From assembly GCA_958439195.1 (NCBI GenBank), contig OY288157.1, forward strand, positions 310,001 to 374,000: 64,000 bases of DNA. The letters are read 5' to 3'. This document shows positions 32,846-41,554 of this stretch, piece by piece. The first letter of the stretch is position 1; each line of letters opens with the position of its first letter. The notes under the pieces were generated by a model that ran no database searches, was not told the DNA's origin, and saw only the letters and a program-made list of their open reading frames with translations. This DNA comes from an uncultured Paracoccaceae bacterium (GTDB taxonomy: Bacteria; Pseudomonadota; Alphaproteobacteria; Rhodobacterales; Rhodobacteraceae). A program made the translations under genes and the position numbers.

Positions 32846-34675
32846 TCAGGCCTGCTCTTCCTGTGCCCGCTCTTCCAGCGACAGCCATTCCTCTTCCGCC
32901 GCCGCCAACGCCACTTGCCGCTCGCTCATCGCCTCGGTCGCCTTGCGGAACTTCACTGGCTCACGGGTGAACAGCTCCGGGTCCGCCAGCAATTCGCCCA
33001 GCTTGCCGATCTCCGCCTCCAGCCGCGCAATGATCCCAGGCAGCGCCTCAAGCCGCTTGCGCTCCGGAAAGCTCAACCCCTCTGCCTTGGCTGCGGGCTT
33101 GCCGGCGGCCTGGGCCACGGGCTTTGCCGCCTCGGCCTTCATCGCGCGTGACCCTTCTTCGGGCCGCACAGGCCGCTGCGCCGCATAGTCCGACCAGCCC
33201 CCCGGATAGACCACCGCCCGCCCCGTGCCATCCATCGCCACAGTTGCCGTCGCCACCCGGTCGATGAAATCCCGGTCGTGGCTGACCAGCAGCACGGTGC
33301 CGTCATAATCGCCCAGAATATCCTGCAACAGATCCAGCGTCTCGATGTCCAGATCGTTGGTCGGTTCGTCCAGGATCAACAGGTTGGACGGCTTGGCCAT
33401 AAGTTTGGCCAGCAGAAGCCGCGCCTTTTCCCCGCCCGACAGGCTTTTCACCGGCGCCCGCGCCTGCCGTTCATCGAACAGGAAATCCTTCAGATAGGCC
33501 ACCACATGCCGCGGCACCCCGCGCACCATCACCTGATCCGCAGCCCCCGAAACCCGCATCAACGGATCGCCCGTCAGGTTGTCCCACAGCGTGGCATTCG
33601 GGTCCAGTTGCGCCCGTGTCTGGTCGAAAACCGCAATCTCCAGATTGGTCCCCAGCGTAACCGTCCCGGCATCCGGCGCCATCTGCCCGACCAGCATTTT
33701 CAACACCGTGGTCTTGCCCACGCCGTTCGGCCCCACAAAGGCAACCCGGTCGCCGCGCAAGACCCGCAGATCAAAGCCCGTCACGATGGTCTTGTCGCCA
33801 AAGGTTTTTTCCAGCCCCTTCGCCTCGATCACACGCTTGCCGCTGACCTGCCCGCTTTCCAGTTCCATCGCGGCGGTGCCCTGCCGCCGGATCATCGACG
33901 ACCGCTCCTCGCGCAGCACCGCCAAGGCACGCACCCGGCCCTGGTTGCGTTTGCGCCGGGCGCTGATGCCCTCGACGGCCCATTTCGCCTCGGCCTTGAT
34001 CTTGCGCTCCAGCTTGTGACGCGCCTCATCCTCCTCGGCCCAGACGGTTTCGCGCCAATCCTCGAACCCGTCAAACCCCGACTCGCGCCGCCGGATTTCC
34101 CCCCGGTCGATCCATAGCGTCGCACGCGTCAGCGCCTTCAGGAACGCCCTGTCGTGGCTGATCAACACAAAGGCCGCGCGCGTCGAAGACAACTCCGCCT
34201 CCAGCCATTCAATGGCCTGAATGTCCAGATGGTTTGTCGGTTCGTCCAGCAGCATCAATTCCGGCGCTTCAGCCAAAAGTTTGGCCAACGCCGCCCGCCG
34301 CCTTTCACCACCGGAAGCTGTGGCAACCGGGGTATCCGGGCGAAACTTCAACCCCTCGGCCACCATCTCCACCCGATAGGCTTCGCCCTCTGACAGACCG
34401 CTTGCCGCAAATTCCCCCAGCGTCGCAAAGCCCGAAAGATCCGGGTCTTGTTCCATATAGCCAACGGTCACACCCGGCGGGATCACGCGGGTGCCCTGAT
34501 CCGGCTCGACCAATCCGGCCATGACCTTCATCAGGGTGGATTTCCCCGATCCGTTGCGCCCGACAAGCGCGACCCGGTCGCCCGGTTGAACCACAAGATC
34601 AAGCCCGTCAAAAACCGGGTTGCCACCAAAGGTAAGCGAGATCGACGAAAGCTGTAAAAGGGGTGCGCGTGCCAT
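32846..34675 (-). CDS. ABC-F family ATPase (Uup/EttA type)
   Basis: 609-aa soluble protein with two ABC cassettes and no membrane part, as in ribosome-associated ABC-F factors. Walker A motifs are GRNGSGKST and GPNGVGKTT, signatures ASGGERRR and LSGGEKAR, Walker B LLDEPTNHLD and LILDEPTNDLD. A linker (about 240-290) joins them, and a C-terminal coiled-coil extension of about 100 residues rich in Glu, Lys and Ala fits Uup. The likely role is rescue or tuning of translating ribosomes. Confidence 0.9.
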   Translation of the reverse strand: MARAPLLQLSSISLTFGGNPVFDGLDLVVQPGDRVALVGRNGSGKSTLMKVMAGLVEPDQGTRVIPPGVTVGYMEQDPDLSGFATLGEFAASGLSEGEAYRVEMVAEGLKFRPDTPVATASGGERRRAALAKLLAEAPELMLLDEPTNHLDIQAIEWLEAELSSTRAAFVLISHDRAFLKALTRATLWIDRGEIRRRESGFDGFEDWRETVWAEEDEARHKLERKIKAEAKWAVEGISARRKRNQGRVRALAVLREERSSMIRRQGTAAMELESGQVSGKRVIEAKGLEKTFGDKTIVTGFDLRVLRGDRVAFVGPNGVGKTTVLKMLVGQMAPDAGTVTLGTNLEIAVFDQTRAQLDPNATLWDNLTGDPLMRVSGAADQVMVRGVPRHVVAYLKDFLFDERQARAPVKSLSGGEKARLLLAKLMAKPSNLLILDEPTNDLDIETLDLLQDILGDYDGTVLLVSHDRDFIDRVATATVAMDGTGRAVVYPGGWSDYAAQRPVRPEEGSRAMKAEAAKPVAQAAGKPAAKAEGLSFPERKRLEALPGIIARLEAEIGKLGELLADPELFTREPVKFRKATEAMSERQVALAAAEEEWLSLEERAQEEQA

Positions 34676-34726
34676 GGCGGCTCAGGTATGCGGGCCGATG
34701 CGCGCCGTCAACGCCCCTTGGCACCC

Positions 34727-35497
34727 TCACTGCGCATCGGCGCGCAAAAGCCGCGCCCGCGCAGCCGGAATAGCGGCAATTTCAACGGCGGTGAACACAT
34801 GCAGCGTATCCAGATCGCGGTCCAGAACAGCGTGATCGCCAACCCATCCCCCCATCCCGATATAGCTGCGCAACAGCGGCGGCATCTGCGCCATCGCCTG
34901 TCTGCGATCATGCGGCAAAGCCACAAGCGGCACCGTCTCTGCTGCCTTGCGGCCGGGCCGCTGTGCATGCGGGCCGACATGGCCCTGCGCCAGCAGCGCC
35001 AGCGCATCGGCATGGGGCGCCGGGTCAATGCCGGGAAACGACGAACAGCCGAACATCAACCCCACCCCTTCCGCATCCACAATCCGCGTCAGCGCGGCCC
35101 AGATAAGCCGCAAGGGATCGGCATCCCCCACTGACGGGGCAAGGCAGAACCGCCCGATCTCCAGTATCGGCAGCGGAAAACCGGCCAGCGGCGCCAGATC
35201 ATAGAACTGCGCGGCATAGCAGCGCCCAACCTCCCCGCCATCGCGGATCAGCAAAAGGCGGCACGTGCCGATCACCGCGCCATCCGTTAGCCGTTCGATC
35301 ACCAGATGCTGGCAGGCTGCGTCGAATGGATCGGCATCAAACCCATCATCACCATGTGCGCCCCGCCCCGCACGAAAAGCCGCGTAACGCAGCCGTTGCG
35401 CGGCGCGTATATCATTTTGGGTCTCGGCCAGACGGGCGCGATAACGGCCCTTGCAGAACGGCAACACGGATGCAGGCTCCTTGCCGCTTGGCGTCAC
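34727..35497 (-). CDS. olsB: L-ornithine N-alpha-acyltransferase (ornithine lipid synthesis)
   Basis: 256-aa GNAT-fold acyltransferase that moves a 3-hydroxyacyl chain from ACP to ornithine, the first step to phosphorus-free ornithine lipids. Recognisable segments are RYRARLAETQNDIRAAQRLR, YAAQFYDL, LEIGRFCL and LMFGCSSFPGIDP. The second enzyme, OlsA, is not adjacent here although the two are often neighbours. It is divergent from msrB. Confidence 0.88.
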   Translation of the reverse strand: MTPSGKEPASVLPFCKGRYRARLAETQNDIRAAQRLRYAAFRAGRGAHGDDGFDADPFDAACQHLVIERLTDGAVIGTCRLLLIRDGGEVGRCYAAQFYDLAPLAGFPLPILEIGRFCLAPSVGDADPLRLIWAALTRIVDAEGVGLMFGCSSFPGIDPAPHADALALLAQGHVGPHAQRPGRKAAETVPLVALPHDRRQAMAQMPPLLRSYIGMGGWVGDHAVLDRDLDTLHVFTAVEIAAIPAARARLLRADAQ

Positions 35498-35604
35498 ACC
35501 TGCGGCGGCCTAGATATGAAACAGGCAGACTGCGCGGCGCAAGCCCCGAACCATCGCGGCAAAAGATGCTGCGGATGCCAGAACAGACAAAAGGATGATG
35601 TAAG

Positions 35605-35997
35605 ATGGACAAGGTTGTGAAATCCGATGCGGAATGGCGGTCGCAACTGTCGGACCTGGCCTATCGCGTGACACGCAAACACGCGACGGAACGCGCCTTT
35701 ACACATGACGATTTCCCAAAGGCGGCAGGAACCTTCCGCTGCGTGTGCTGCGACGCGCCCCTGTTTGACGCGCGCACCAAATTCGACAGCGGCACAGGGT
35801 GGCCATCCTTCTGGCAGCCCATAGATTCCGAAATGGTCGGCGAACAGGAAGACCGCACCCTGTGGATGCGCCGGACCGAGGTGCATTGCAATCGCTGCGA
35901 GGCGCATCTTGGCCATGTCTTCCCGGATGGTCCCGCACCGACCGGCCTGCGCTACTGCATCAACGGCGTCGCCCTGACGTTCGAGCCGGAAGCCTAA
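35605..35997 (+). CDS. msrB: Peptide-methionine (R)-S-oxide reductase
   Basis: 130-aa repair enzyme reducing the R-sulfoxide of methionine in oxidised proteins. The structural zinc ligands are C46, C49, C95 and C98, the catalytic cysteine is C118 (LRYCINGVAL), and the substrate pocket motif is SGTGWPSFW. No recycling cysteine is obvious around residue 63. The start at 35605 is preceded by AGGATG. Confidence 0.95.
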   Translation: MDKVVKSDAEWRSQLSDLAYRVTRKHATERAFTHDDFPKAAGTFRCVCCDAPLFDARTKFDSGTGWPSFWQPIDSEMVGEQEDRTLWMRRTEVHCNRCEAHLGHVFPDGPAPTGLRYCINGVALTFEPEA

Positions 35998-36030
35998 AGC
36001 AGAAAGTCTGAAGAATCCGCTAAAACAAAA

Positions 36031-36055
36031 CGGGGCGCAGCCGACCTGCGCCCCG
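36031..36055. terminator. Bidirectional terminator msrB / BamE-like gene
   Basis: 10-bp perfect stem CGGGGCGCAG, loop CCGAC. On the minus strand it is followed by TTTTGTTTT (strong for the BamE-like gene); on the plus strand by TATATTCC, 34 nt after the msrB stop. Confidence 0.75.
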
Positions 36056-36109
36056 TATATTCCAAATTAACGAATTCTTCATGCACGTCCGCCGGCAAAC
36101 CGGCCAGCA

Positions 36110-36592
36110 TCATTCGCCGACAAGCGCGCCCGGTGCAATCCGGCCAAAGCTGCCAAGCAGTTGCTGGATCAGGCTCAGACCCTTGACACTCGTCTCTGTC
36201 ACCCGGCGCGACAACGGCACAACCTTGCCACGCTCAAGCCCGAAGCGTTCAACATTTTCAACGCGACCAGCCTCGGTAAACGTGATGGCAACCACCTGAC
36301 GGTCAATCTCCTTCGGCTCGAACGCGCCGCGATAGGCCCACCTGCTCTGGACATAGAACCAGCCGACATCGTTCAAAAGGCCAGATGCCGTTGGCCGCCC
36401 GATCTTTTCGCTGACCGTTTCCCGCGTATCAACGCCCACTTCGACCAAGGCCAGCTCATCATCGGTCGGCACATAGCCATTGTTGCGATACACGGTCGCA
36501 CAGGCGGCGATCAAAAGAACCGCGCCGATCAAGCCCAACCGGATCCCCCTGCCCAACCCCGCAGAGGTCGCCACTTTGCCGAAGAACACCAT
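36110..36592 (-). CDS. bamE: Outer-membrane assembly lipoprotein, BamE/OmlA family
   Basis: 160 aa from the ATG at 36592; a GTG nine codons upstream is possible. The signal segment has a lipobox-like LLIAACATV, so the mature protein should be lipidated at Cys. The SmpA/OmlA domain follows: NNGYVPTDDELALVEVGVDT, RETVSEKIGRPTAS and WFYVQSRWAYRG. It would act in the BAM complex that inserts beta-barrels. It is divergent from the yceD gene cluster. Confidence 0.87.
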   Translation of the reverse strand: MVFFGKVATSAGLGRGIRLGLIGAVLLIAACATVYRNNGYVPTDDELALVEVGVDTRETVSEKIGRPTASGLLNDVGWFYVQSRWAYRGAFEPKEIDRQVVAITFTEAGRVENVERFGLERGKVVPLSRRVTETSVKGLSLIQQLLGSFGRIAPGALVGE

Positions 36593-36831
36593 TCCGTTCC
36601 CACCCTGCCTCTGCCGCACAAATCGGTCTTTGCACCTGCTTGCCGTGTCCTGCTTGCCTTGTCATGCCAGCGCACAACACGTATTGCAAACCGAACTGTC
36701 GCACATGCCGCTTTCGTTCCGGCTTACAGAAGGACGGGCCACTGTTCAAGAATGGAACAGCCCTGACTGTACCGGATGTGTCGGGATCATGCGACAATGC
36801 AACCCCAGAACAACTGCCGAGGGCCTGCCTG

Positions 36832-37434
36832 ATGACTGACACACCCCCTCCCGAACAGGTTGGACCGCCGCTGCACCACCCCGTTCGCTCTGGCGCCCTG
36901 TCGGCCCGCAAGCCCATGCGCTTTGACCTGCGCCCCGATGCGGCGACCCGACAGGCCATGGCGGAAAGCCTTGATCTGCTGGGGTTGTCGGCCTTCCGCT
37001 TTCGCGGTGAAATCCGGCCCACCGGCCGCAATGACTTTGTGCTTGAGGCCGATCTGACGGCATCGGCGGTTCAGCCTTGCTCTGTCACCCTTGCTCCGGT
37101 TCCTGCCGAAATCACAGAAACCGTGCGCCGGACCTACCTGTCGAACTGGCAAGAACCCGAAGGCGACGAAGTGGAAATGCCCGAAGACGAAACACAGGAA
37201 CCGCTGCCCGAAATCATAGACCTTGGCGCCGTGGCGACAGAGGCGCTGGAACTTGCCCTGCCGCTTTACCCGCGCGCCCCCGGCGTGGCGTTGGGCGAGG
37301 CGTCCTTTGCCCCGCCGGGCACCGCCCCCCTGCGCGAAGCCGACCTCAAACCCTTTGCCAGCCTGGCCGCGCTGCGCGATCGCCTGACACGTGCCGAAGA
37401 TGGATCAGATGACGGGTCCGACGGACCCAAATAG
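36832..37434 (+). CDS. YceD family protein (DUF177)
   Basis: 200 aa from the ATG at 36832. The YceD signature appears as GEIRPTGRNDFVLEADLTAS and, later, an acidic segment (EPEGDEVEMPEDETQ) and IIDLGAVATEALELALPLYP. A conserved Cys is at VQPCSVTLAPV. The gene sits upstream of rpmF in most bacteria and in some is tied to 23S rRNA processing or ribosome assembly. It is first of the cluster yceD-rpmF-plsX-fabH. Confidence 0.85.
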   Translation: MTDTPPPEQVGPPLHHPVRSGALSARKPMRFDLRPDAATRQAMAESLDLLGLSAFRFRGEIRPTGRNDFVLEADLTASAVQPCSVTLAPVPAEITETVRRTYLSNWQEPEGDEVEMPEDETQEPLPEIIDLGAVATEALELALPLYPRAPGVALGEASFAPPGTAPLREADLKPFASLAALRDRLTRAEDGSDDGSDGPK

Positions 37435-37594
37435 CCGACAGCGCCGGACCGCAAGAAAGGGGCTTGCGCCCGCACCAAATGTGAGTATTTTCCGCGCCTC
37501 ATTCGATGGCTGGTACGGGCTCGCACGTTAAGCGGGCAAACCGCTGATCGCAAAGCGAAATCAGGGGCTTGTCCCCACTACCCGAGGTCGAGAC

Positions 37595-37801
37595 ATGGCT
37601 GTCCCGCAGAACCGAGTCACCCGTTCAAAGCGCAACATGCGCCGCGCACATGACGCCCTTGTCGCTGGCAACCCGCAGGAATGCTCCAACTGTGGCGAAC
37701 TGAAGCGTCCGCACCACGTGTGCAGCGCCTGTGGCCACTATGACGCCCGCGAGATCGTCGCCACCGCCAAGGAAGTCGATCTGGACGAGGACGCGGCGTA
37801 A
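37595..37801 (+). CDS. rpmF: 50S ribosomal protein L32
   Basis: 68-aa ribosomal protein beginning MAVPQNRVTRSKRNMRRAHD. The zinc ribbon is CSNCGELKRPHHVCSACGHY (two CxxC pairs). It lies 160 bp after yceD, which leaves room for a promoter or leader, and 24 bp before plsX, the usual order in proteobacteria. Confidence 0.96.
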   Translation: MAVPQNRVTRSKRNMRRAHDALVAGNPQECSNCGELKRPHHVCSACGHYDAREIVATAKEVDLDEDAA

Positions 37802-37825
37802 GCCGCATCCAAGGCATCCAGCCCG

Positions 37826-38959
37826 ATGGCCAACGGACTTCACACTCCGGCAACCGACGGCGCGAGTCGCATCGTTATTTCCGTCGACGCCATGGGCGGC
37901 GACAGGGGACCGGCAGCCGTGGTTGCCGGTCTTTGCCTGTCTGCGGCAGCGCACAAGGACGTCGATTTCATCCTTCATGGCAACGAGGCCGAACTGTCAC
38001 GGCTCGTCTCCCGCGAACCCGCCCTGCAGGGCCGGGTGACGCTGCGCCATGCAGACCGCGTCGTATCCATGCAGGACAAACCCAGCCATGTGATGCGCCA
38101 CGGCGATGGCACATCCATGTGGTCCTGCATCGACAGCGTGAAACAGGGCGAAGCAACCGTGGCGGTTTCCTGCGGCAATACCGGTGCGCTGATGGCCATT
38201 GCCATGCTGCGCCTTCGCAAACTGCCCGGCATCAACCGCCCTGCCATCGCCAGCCTCTGGCCCTCGCGCAATTCGGGCGGCTTCAACGTGATGCTCGACA
38301 TGGGTGCCGACGTAAAGGCCGAGGCACAGGATCTGCTGCAATTTGCGATGATGGGCGCATCCTATGCGCGCAACGGGCTTGGTCTGGCGCGTCCACGCGT
38401 TGGCCTGCTGAACGTCGGCACCGAAGAACACAAAGGCCGCGCCGAACTGAAAGAGGCGCATGAATTGCTTGGTCCGCAGGCAGAATCAGGTGGTTTCGAT
38501 TTCATCGGCTTTGTCGAAGGCAGCGACATTCCGTCGGATCGGGTCGATGTCATCGTGACAGACGGCTTTACCGGAAATGTCGCCCTGAAAACCGGTGAAG
38601 GCACAGCCAAACTGATTTCGGATTTCCTGCGTGAGGAATTCAACGCCACGCTCTTTTCGCGGTTGGCCGCGCTGTTTGCGCTCAGCACCTTGAAGCGGCT
38701 GCAAAAGCGGATGGACCCGCGCCGCGCGAATGGGGGCGTGTTTCTGGGATTGAACGGCACTGTCGTGAAATCGCATGGATCGGCTGATGCAACCGGCGTG
38801 GCAGCCGCCATCGGCCTTGCAAGGCAACTTGCCGCCGCCGGGTTTCAGGACAGGCTGGCCGCACGGGTTGCGTCTGCCGTGGCGGCGGGGCAGGATGCCA
38901 CAGGAAAAGCAGCCCCGTCCGCATCGGAACCGGGGACGGGAGGCGGGACCAAAGAATGA
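37826..38959 (+). CDS. plsX: Phosphate acyltransferase
   Basis: 377-aa enzyme converting acyl-ACP to acyl-phosphate for phosphatidic acid synthesis. Recognised by IVISVDAMGGDRGP near the start, VAVSCGNTGALMAIAM, and RPAIASLWP. Later motifs include LLNVGTEEHKG and VIVTDGFTGNVALKTGEG. The last 35 residues are an Ala/Gly/Pro tail of no obvious function. The stop overlaps fabH by 4 nt. Confidence 0.95.
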   Translation: MANGLHTPATDGASRIVISVDAMGGDRGPAAVVAGLCLSAAAHKDVDFILHGNEAELSRLVSREPALQGRVTLRHADRVVSMQDKPSHVMRHGDGTSMWSCIDSVKQGEATVAVSCGNTGALMAIAMLRLRKLPGINRPAIASLWPSRNSGGFNVMLDMGADVKAEAQDLLQFAMMGASYARNGLGLARPRVGLLNVGTEEHKGRAELKEAHELLGPQAESGGFDFIGFVEGSDIPSDRVDVIVTDGFTGNVALKTGEGTAKLISDFLREEFNATLFSRLAALFALSTLKRLQKRMDPRRANGGVFLGLNGTVVKSHGSADATGVAAAIGLARQLAAAGFQDRLAARVASAVAAGQDATGKAAPSASEPGTGGGTKE

Positions 38960-39927
38960 CGATACGCGCCGTCGTAAAGGGCGTCGGGCATTATCTGCCC
39001 GAACGGCTTGTCCCGAATTCGGAACTCGAAACCCTTGTCGAAACTTCAGATGAATGGATCCGCACGCGGTCCGGCATCGAACGGCGGCATTTCGCGGCCG
39101 AGGGGCAAACGACATCCGATCTTGCCATTCTGGCGGCACAGGCTGCCCTTGCAGATGCCGGGATTGAGGCCAATGAGGTGGATGCCATCATCCTTGCCAC
39201 ATCCACCGCGGATCTGACCTTTCCGTCCGCCGCAACGATGGTGCAGGCCGGATTGGGCATGACACGCGGCTTTGCCTTTGACGTGCAGGCCGTCTGCGCA
39301 GGCTTTGTCTATGCGATGGCAAATGCCAATGCCTTGATCCTGTCAGGCCAGGCAAAGCGAATTCTGGTCATCGGGGCCGAAACCTTTTCCAAATTGATGG
39401 ATTGGTCGGACCGGTCCACCTGCGTGTTGTTCGGCGACGGTGCCGGCGCCATCGTGCTTGAGGCTGTCGAAGGTCAGGGGGCGCCCTCTGATCGGGGTAT
39501 TCTTGCGACCGATCTGCATTCCGACGGGCGATTCCGTGATATCCTTTATGTTGATGGCGGCGTATCAACCGGCACGACCGGCTATCTGCGGATGCAGGGC
39601 AAGGAAGTGTTCCGTCATGCCGTGGAAAAACTGGCAGAAACCGCGCACGCAGCCCTGGACAAGGTTGGCCTGACAAGTGGTGATGTCGATTGGATCGTGC
39701 CGCATCAGGCCAATATCCGCATCATCGAAGCCACGGCAAAGCGAATGCAGGTGCCAATGGACCGCGTTGTCGTGACGGTTCAGGATCACGGCAACACCTC
39801 GGCTGCCTCCATCCCACTGGCCCTGTCGGTTGGCAAGGCGCGGGGGCAGATCAAGCAGGGCGATCTGATCGTGACCGAAGCGATTGGCGGTGGCCTTGCC
39901 TGGGGATCGGTTGTTCTGCGCTGGTGA
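38956..39927 (+). CDS. fabH: 3-oxoacyl-ACP synthase III
   Basis: 323-aa KAS III that starts fatty-acid synthesis by condensing acetyl-CoA with malonyl-ACP. The triad is C114 (VQAVCAGF), H250 (VPHQANIR) and N280 (DHGNTSAA). The start ATG overlaps the plsX stop (ATGA). Length and motifs are standard. Confidence 0.96.
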   Translation: MTIRAVVKGVGHYLPERLVPNSELETLVETSDEWIRTRSGIERRHFAAEGQTTSDLAILAAQAALADAGIEANEVDAIILATSTADLTFPSAATMVQAGLGMTRGFAFDVQAVCAGFVYAMANANALILSGQAKRILVIGAETFSKLMDWSDRSTCVLFGDGAGAIVLEAVEGQGAPSDRGILATDLHSDGRFRDILYVDGGVSTGTTGYLRMQGKEVFRHAVEKLAETAHAALDKVGLTSGDVDWIVPHQANIRIIEATAKRMQVPMDRVVVTVQDHGNTSAASIPLALSVGKARGQIKQGDLIVTEAIGGGLAWGSVVLRW

Positions 39928-40024
39928 TGCCGCAACGCCGCCTGAACGCAGCGCGACAAGTTGTTGATATTGACTCGGAATCCCAAACCGCTCACTCTGT
40001 CGTGAAACGCCCGGGGGGGATAGA

Positions 40025-40327
40025 ATGAGCGAAAAGACACTGACCCGTATGGACCTGTCGGAAGCCGTGTTCCGCGAAGTTGGACTGTCGCGCAACGAAA
40101 GCGCCCTTTTGGTGGAAAGCGTGTTGCAACATATGTCCGACGCGCTCGCATCTGGTGAGACGGTCAAGATCTCTTCCTTCGGCACCTTCTCCGTGCGCGA
40201 TAAATCCGCGCGAGTCGGCCGCAACCCAAAGACCGGAGACGAGGTTCCGATCAGCCCGCGGCGGGTTCTGACTTTCCGGCCTTCGCATCTGATGAAGGAC
40301 CGTGTGGCCGCAGGGTCCAAGAAGTAA
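40025..40327 (+). CDS. ihfA: Integration host factor subunit alpha
   Basis: 100-aa DNA-bending protein, the partner of IhfB. The start MSEKTLTRMDLSEAVFREVG and the arm GRNPKTGDEVPISPRRVLTF (with the intercalating proline) identify the alpha subunit. It lies 97 bp after fabH, so it probably has its own promoter, and 15 bp before the MerR gene, the common alphaproteobacterial order. Confidence 0.95.
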   Translation: MSEKTLTRMDLSEAVFREVGLSRNESALLVESVLQHMSDALASGETVKISSFGTFSVRDKSARVGRNPKTGDEVPISPRRVLTFRPSHLMKDRVAAGSKK

Positions 40328-40342
40328 GGAGCTTGCCCGCCG

Positions 40343-41341
40343 ATGGACAAATCGCCAGAGGCGTTTCGCACCATCAGCGAAGTGGCCGATTTCCTTGATA
40401 CCCCGGCGCATGTGCTGCGATTCTGGGAAAGCCGCTTTCCACAAATCCGCCCGGTGAAACGGGCGGGGGGGCGTCGGTATTATCGCCCCGGCGACGTGGC
40501 CCTTTTGGCCGGCATCAAGAAATTGCTTCACGATGAAGGACTTACGATTCGTGGCGTCCAAAAGATCCTGCGCGAACAGGGCATCAGGCACGTTGCCGGA
40601 CTAGGTTCCGGGGATGGCGCACCCGCATATGATGACAGCGATGTCGAAGCTGTCCTCAGTGCCGAATATGGCCCGCAAGACCTGTTCGCAAACGACGACC
40701 AACCCTCCGCCGAGTCACTTCAAAGCGCGCAAATCATCTCGCTGGAAACCGCGTTGAACCGTCATGACCAGGCACGCGCCGCAGTATCGGCGCAACCGGA
40801 ACTGTGGCCCCCTGCCCCACCCGACGAGCCCGCCGAACCGACCGAGGTTTGGCCACATGACCCGGAAGACACGGAACCCGCAGAAAACCTGTTTGGAAAT
40901 TCGGCTGAAACGGAACCGGCTGACCAAGTGGTTAGCGATGTCTCAGACCCTGTGACAGTTGAAGATGTTGCCGCCGACATGGGCACCGCGACACAGCTGG
41001 AGCCGGAATTACAGGGTGCCGATGCAGGGCATTCCGACAGCACTCCAAAAGCGGATGACGGTTCAGAATCCCTGATCGACCCTGTCGATGGGTCAGCCCC
41101 AGATGCCGAAACAGCGCCCAGCGATTCGCAAACACAAACCGAAGTGCCGGATGTTGTGACGGCACGCGAACCGGAACCAGACGCCGAGGAAGGCAATCCT
41201 CCCGTCACGGTTGCCACCCTTTTGCGGCGCACATCACCCGATCGGGCGACCGCTATCCAGCCTGACCTGATCCGTCTGCGTGACCGGTTGATGGCGCTGC
41301 GTGAACAGGTTGCCGAGGCGGCCCGCCGCAGGGCAAAGTGA
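40343..41341 (+). CDS. MerR-family transcriptional regulator with long acidic tail
   Basis: 332 aa. Residues 10-85 are the MerR winged helix (FRTISEVADFLDTPAHVLRF, then a KRAGGRRYYRPGDVALL wing). Residues about 95-290 are low-complexity acidic sequence rich in Asp, Glu, Pro, Ala and Thr with no effector domain, and the last 40 form a basic helix (LRDRLMALREQVAEAARRRA). The gene follows ihfA in many alphaproteobacteria; the target is unknown. Confidence 0.85.
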   Translation: MDKSPEAFRTISEVADFLDTPAHVLRFWESRFPQIRPVKRAGGRRYYRPGDVALLAGIKKLLHDEGLTIRGVQKILREQGIRHVAGLGSGDGAPAYDDSDVEAVLSAEYGPQDLFANDDQPSAESLQSAQIISLETALNRHDQARAAVSAQPELWPPAPPDEPAEPTEVWPHDPEDTEPAENLFGNSAETEPADQVVSDVSDPVTVEDVAADMGTATQLEPELQGADAGHSDSTPKADDGSESLIDPVDGSAPDAETAPSDSQTQTEVPDVVTAREPEPDAEEGNPPVTVATLLRRTSPDRATAIQPDLIRLRDRLMALREQVAEAARRRAK

Positions 41342-41403
41342 TCACCGAACCATGTGCTTTCCCGCTTGCCCCTGCCCGGAATATCAGTATGTATCCCGCG
41401 TGT

Positions 41404-41481
41404 CGGGCCGTGGCGCAGCCTGGTTAGCGCGTCCGTCTGGGGGGCGGAAGGTCGTGAGTTCGAATCTCACCGGCCCGACCA
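41404..41481 (+). tRNA. tRNA-Pro (anticodon GGG)
   Basis: Complete cloverleaf: acceptor CGGGCCG/CGGCCCG, D-arm GCGC...GCGC with AGCCTGGTTA loop, anticodon arm TCCGT-CTGGGGG-GCGGA giving anticodon GGG, T-arm GTGAG-TTCGAAT-CTCAC, discriminator A and encoded CCA. It reads Pro codons CCC and CCU. Confidence 0.95.
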
Positions 41482-41488
41482 TTACCGA

Positions 41489-41523
41489 AACCGCCCGCCT
41501 GCCGAACGGCAGCGCGGGCGGTT
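41489..41523 (+). terminator. Terminator after tRNA-Pro
   Basis: Nested stem: outer AACCGCCCG/CGGGCGGTT, inner CTGCCG/CGGCAG with loop AA. It starts 7 nt after the tRNA CCA and is followed by CCGTTTC. Confidence 0.65.
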
Positions 41524-41554
41524 CCGTTTCAAGGCTTTGCCGGGAGTTTGGAAC

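Noticed and set aside
41354..41554. In-frame N-terminal extension of dcd through the tRNA-Pro
   Set aside because: The stretch contains a complete tRNA and its terminator; Dcd similarity begins at the ATG at 41555.
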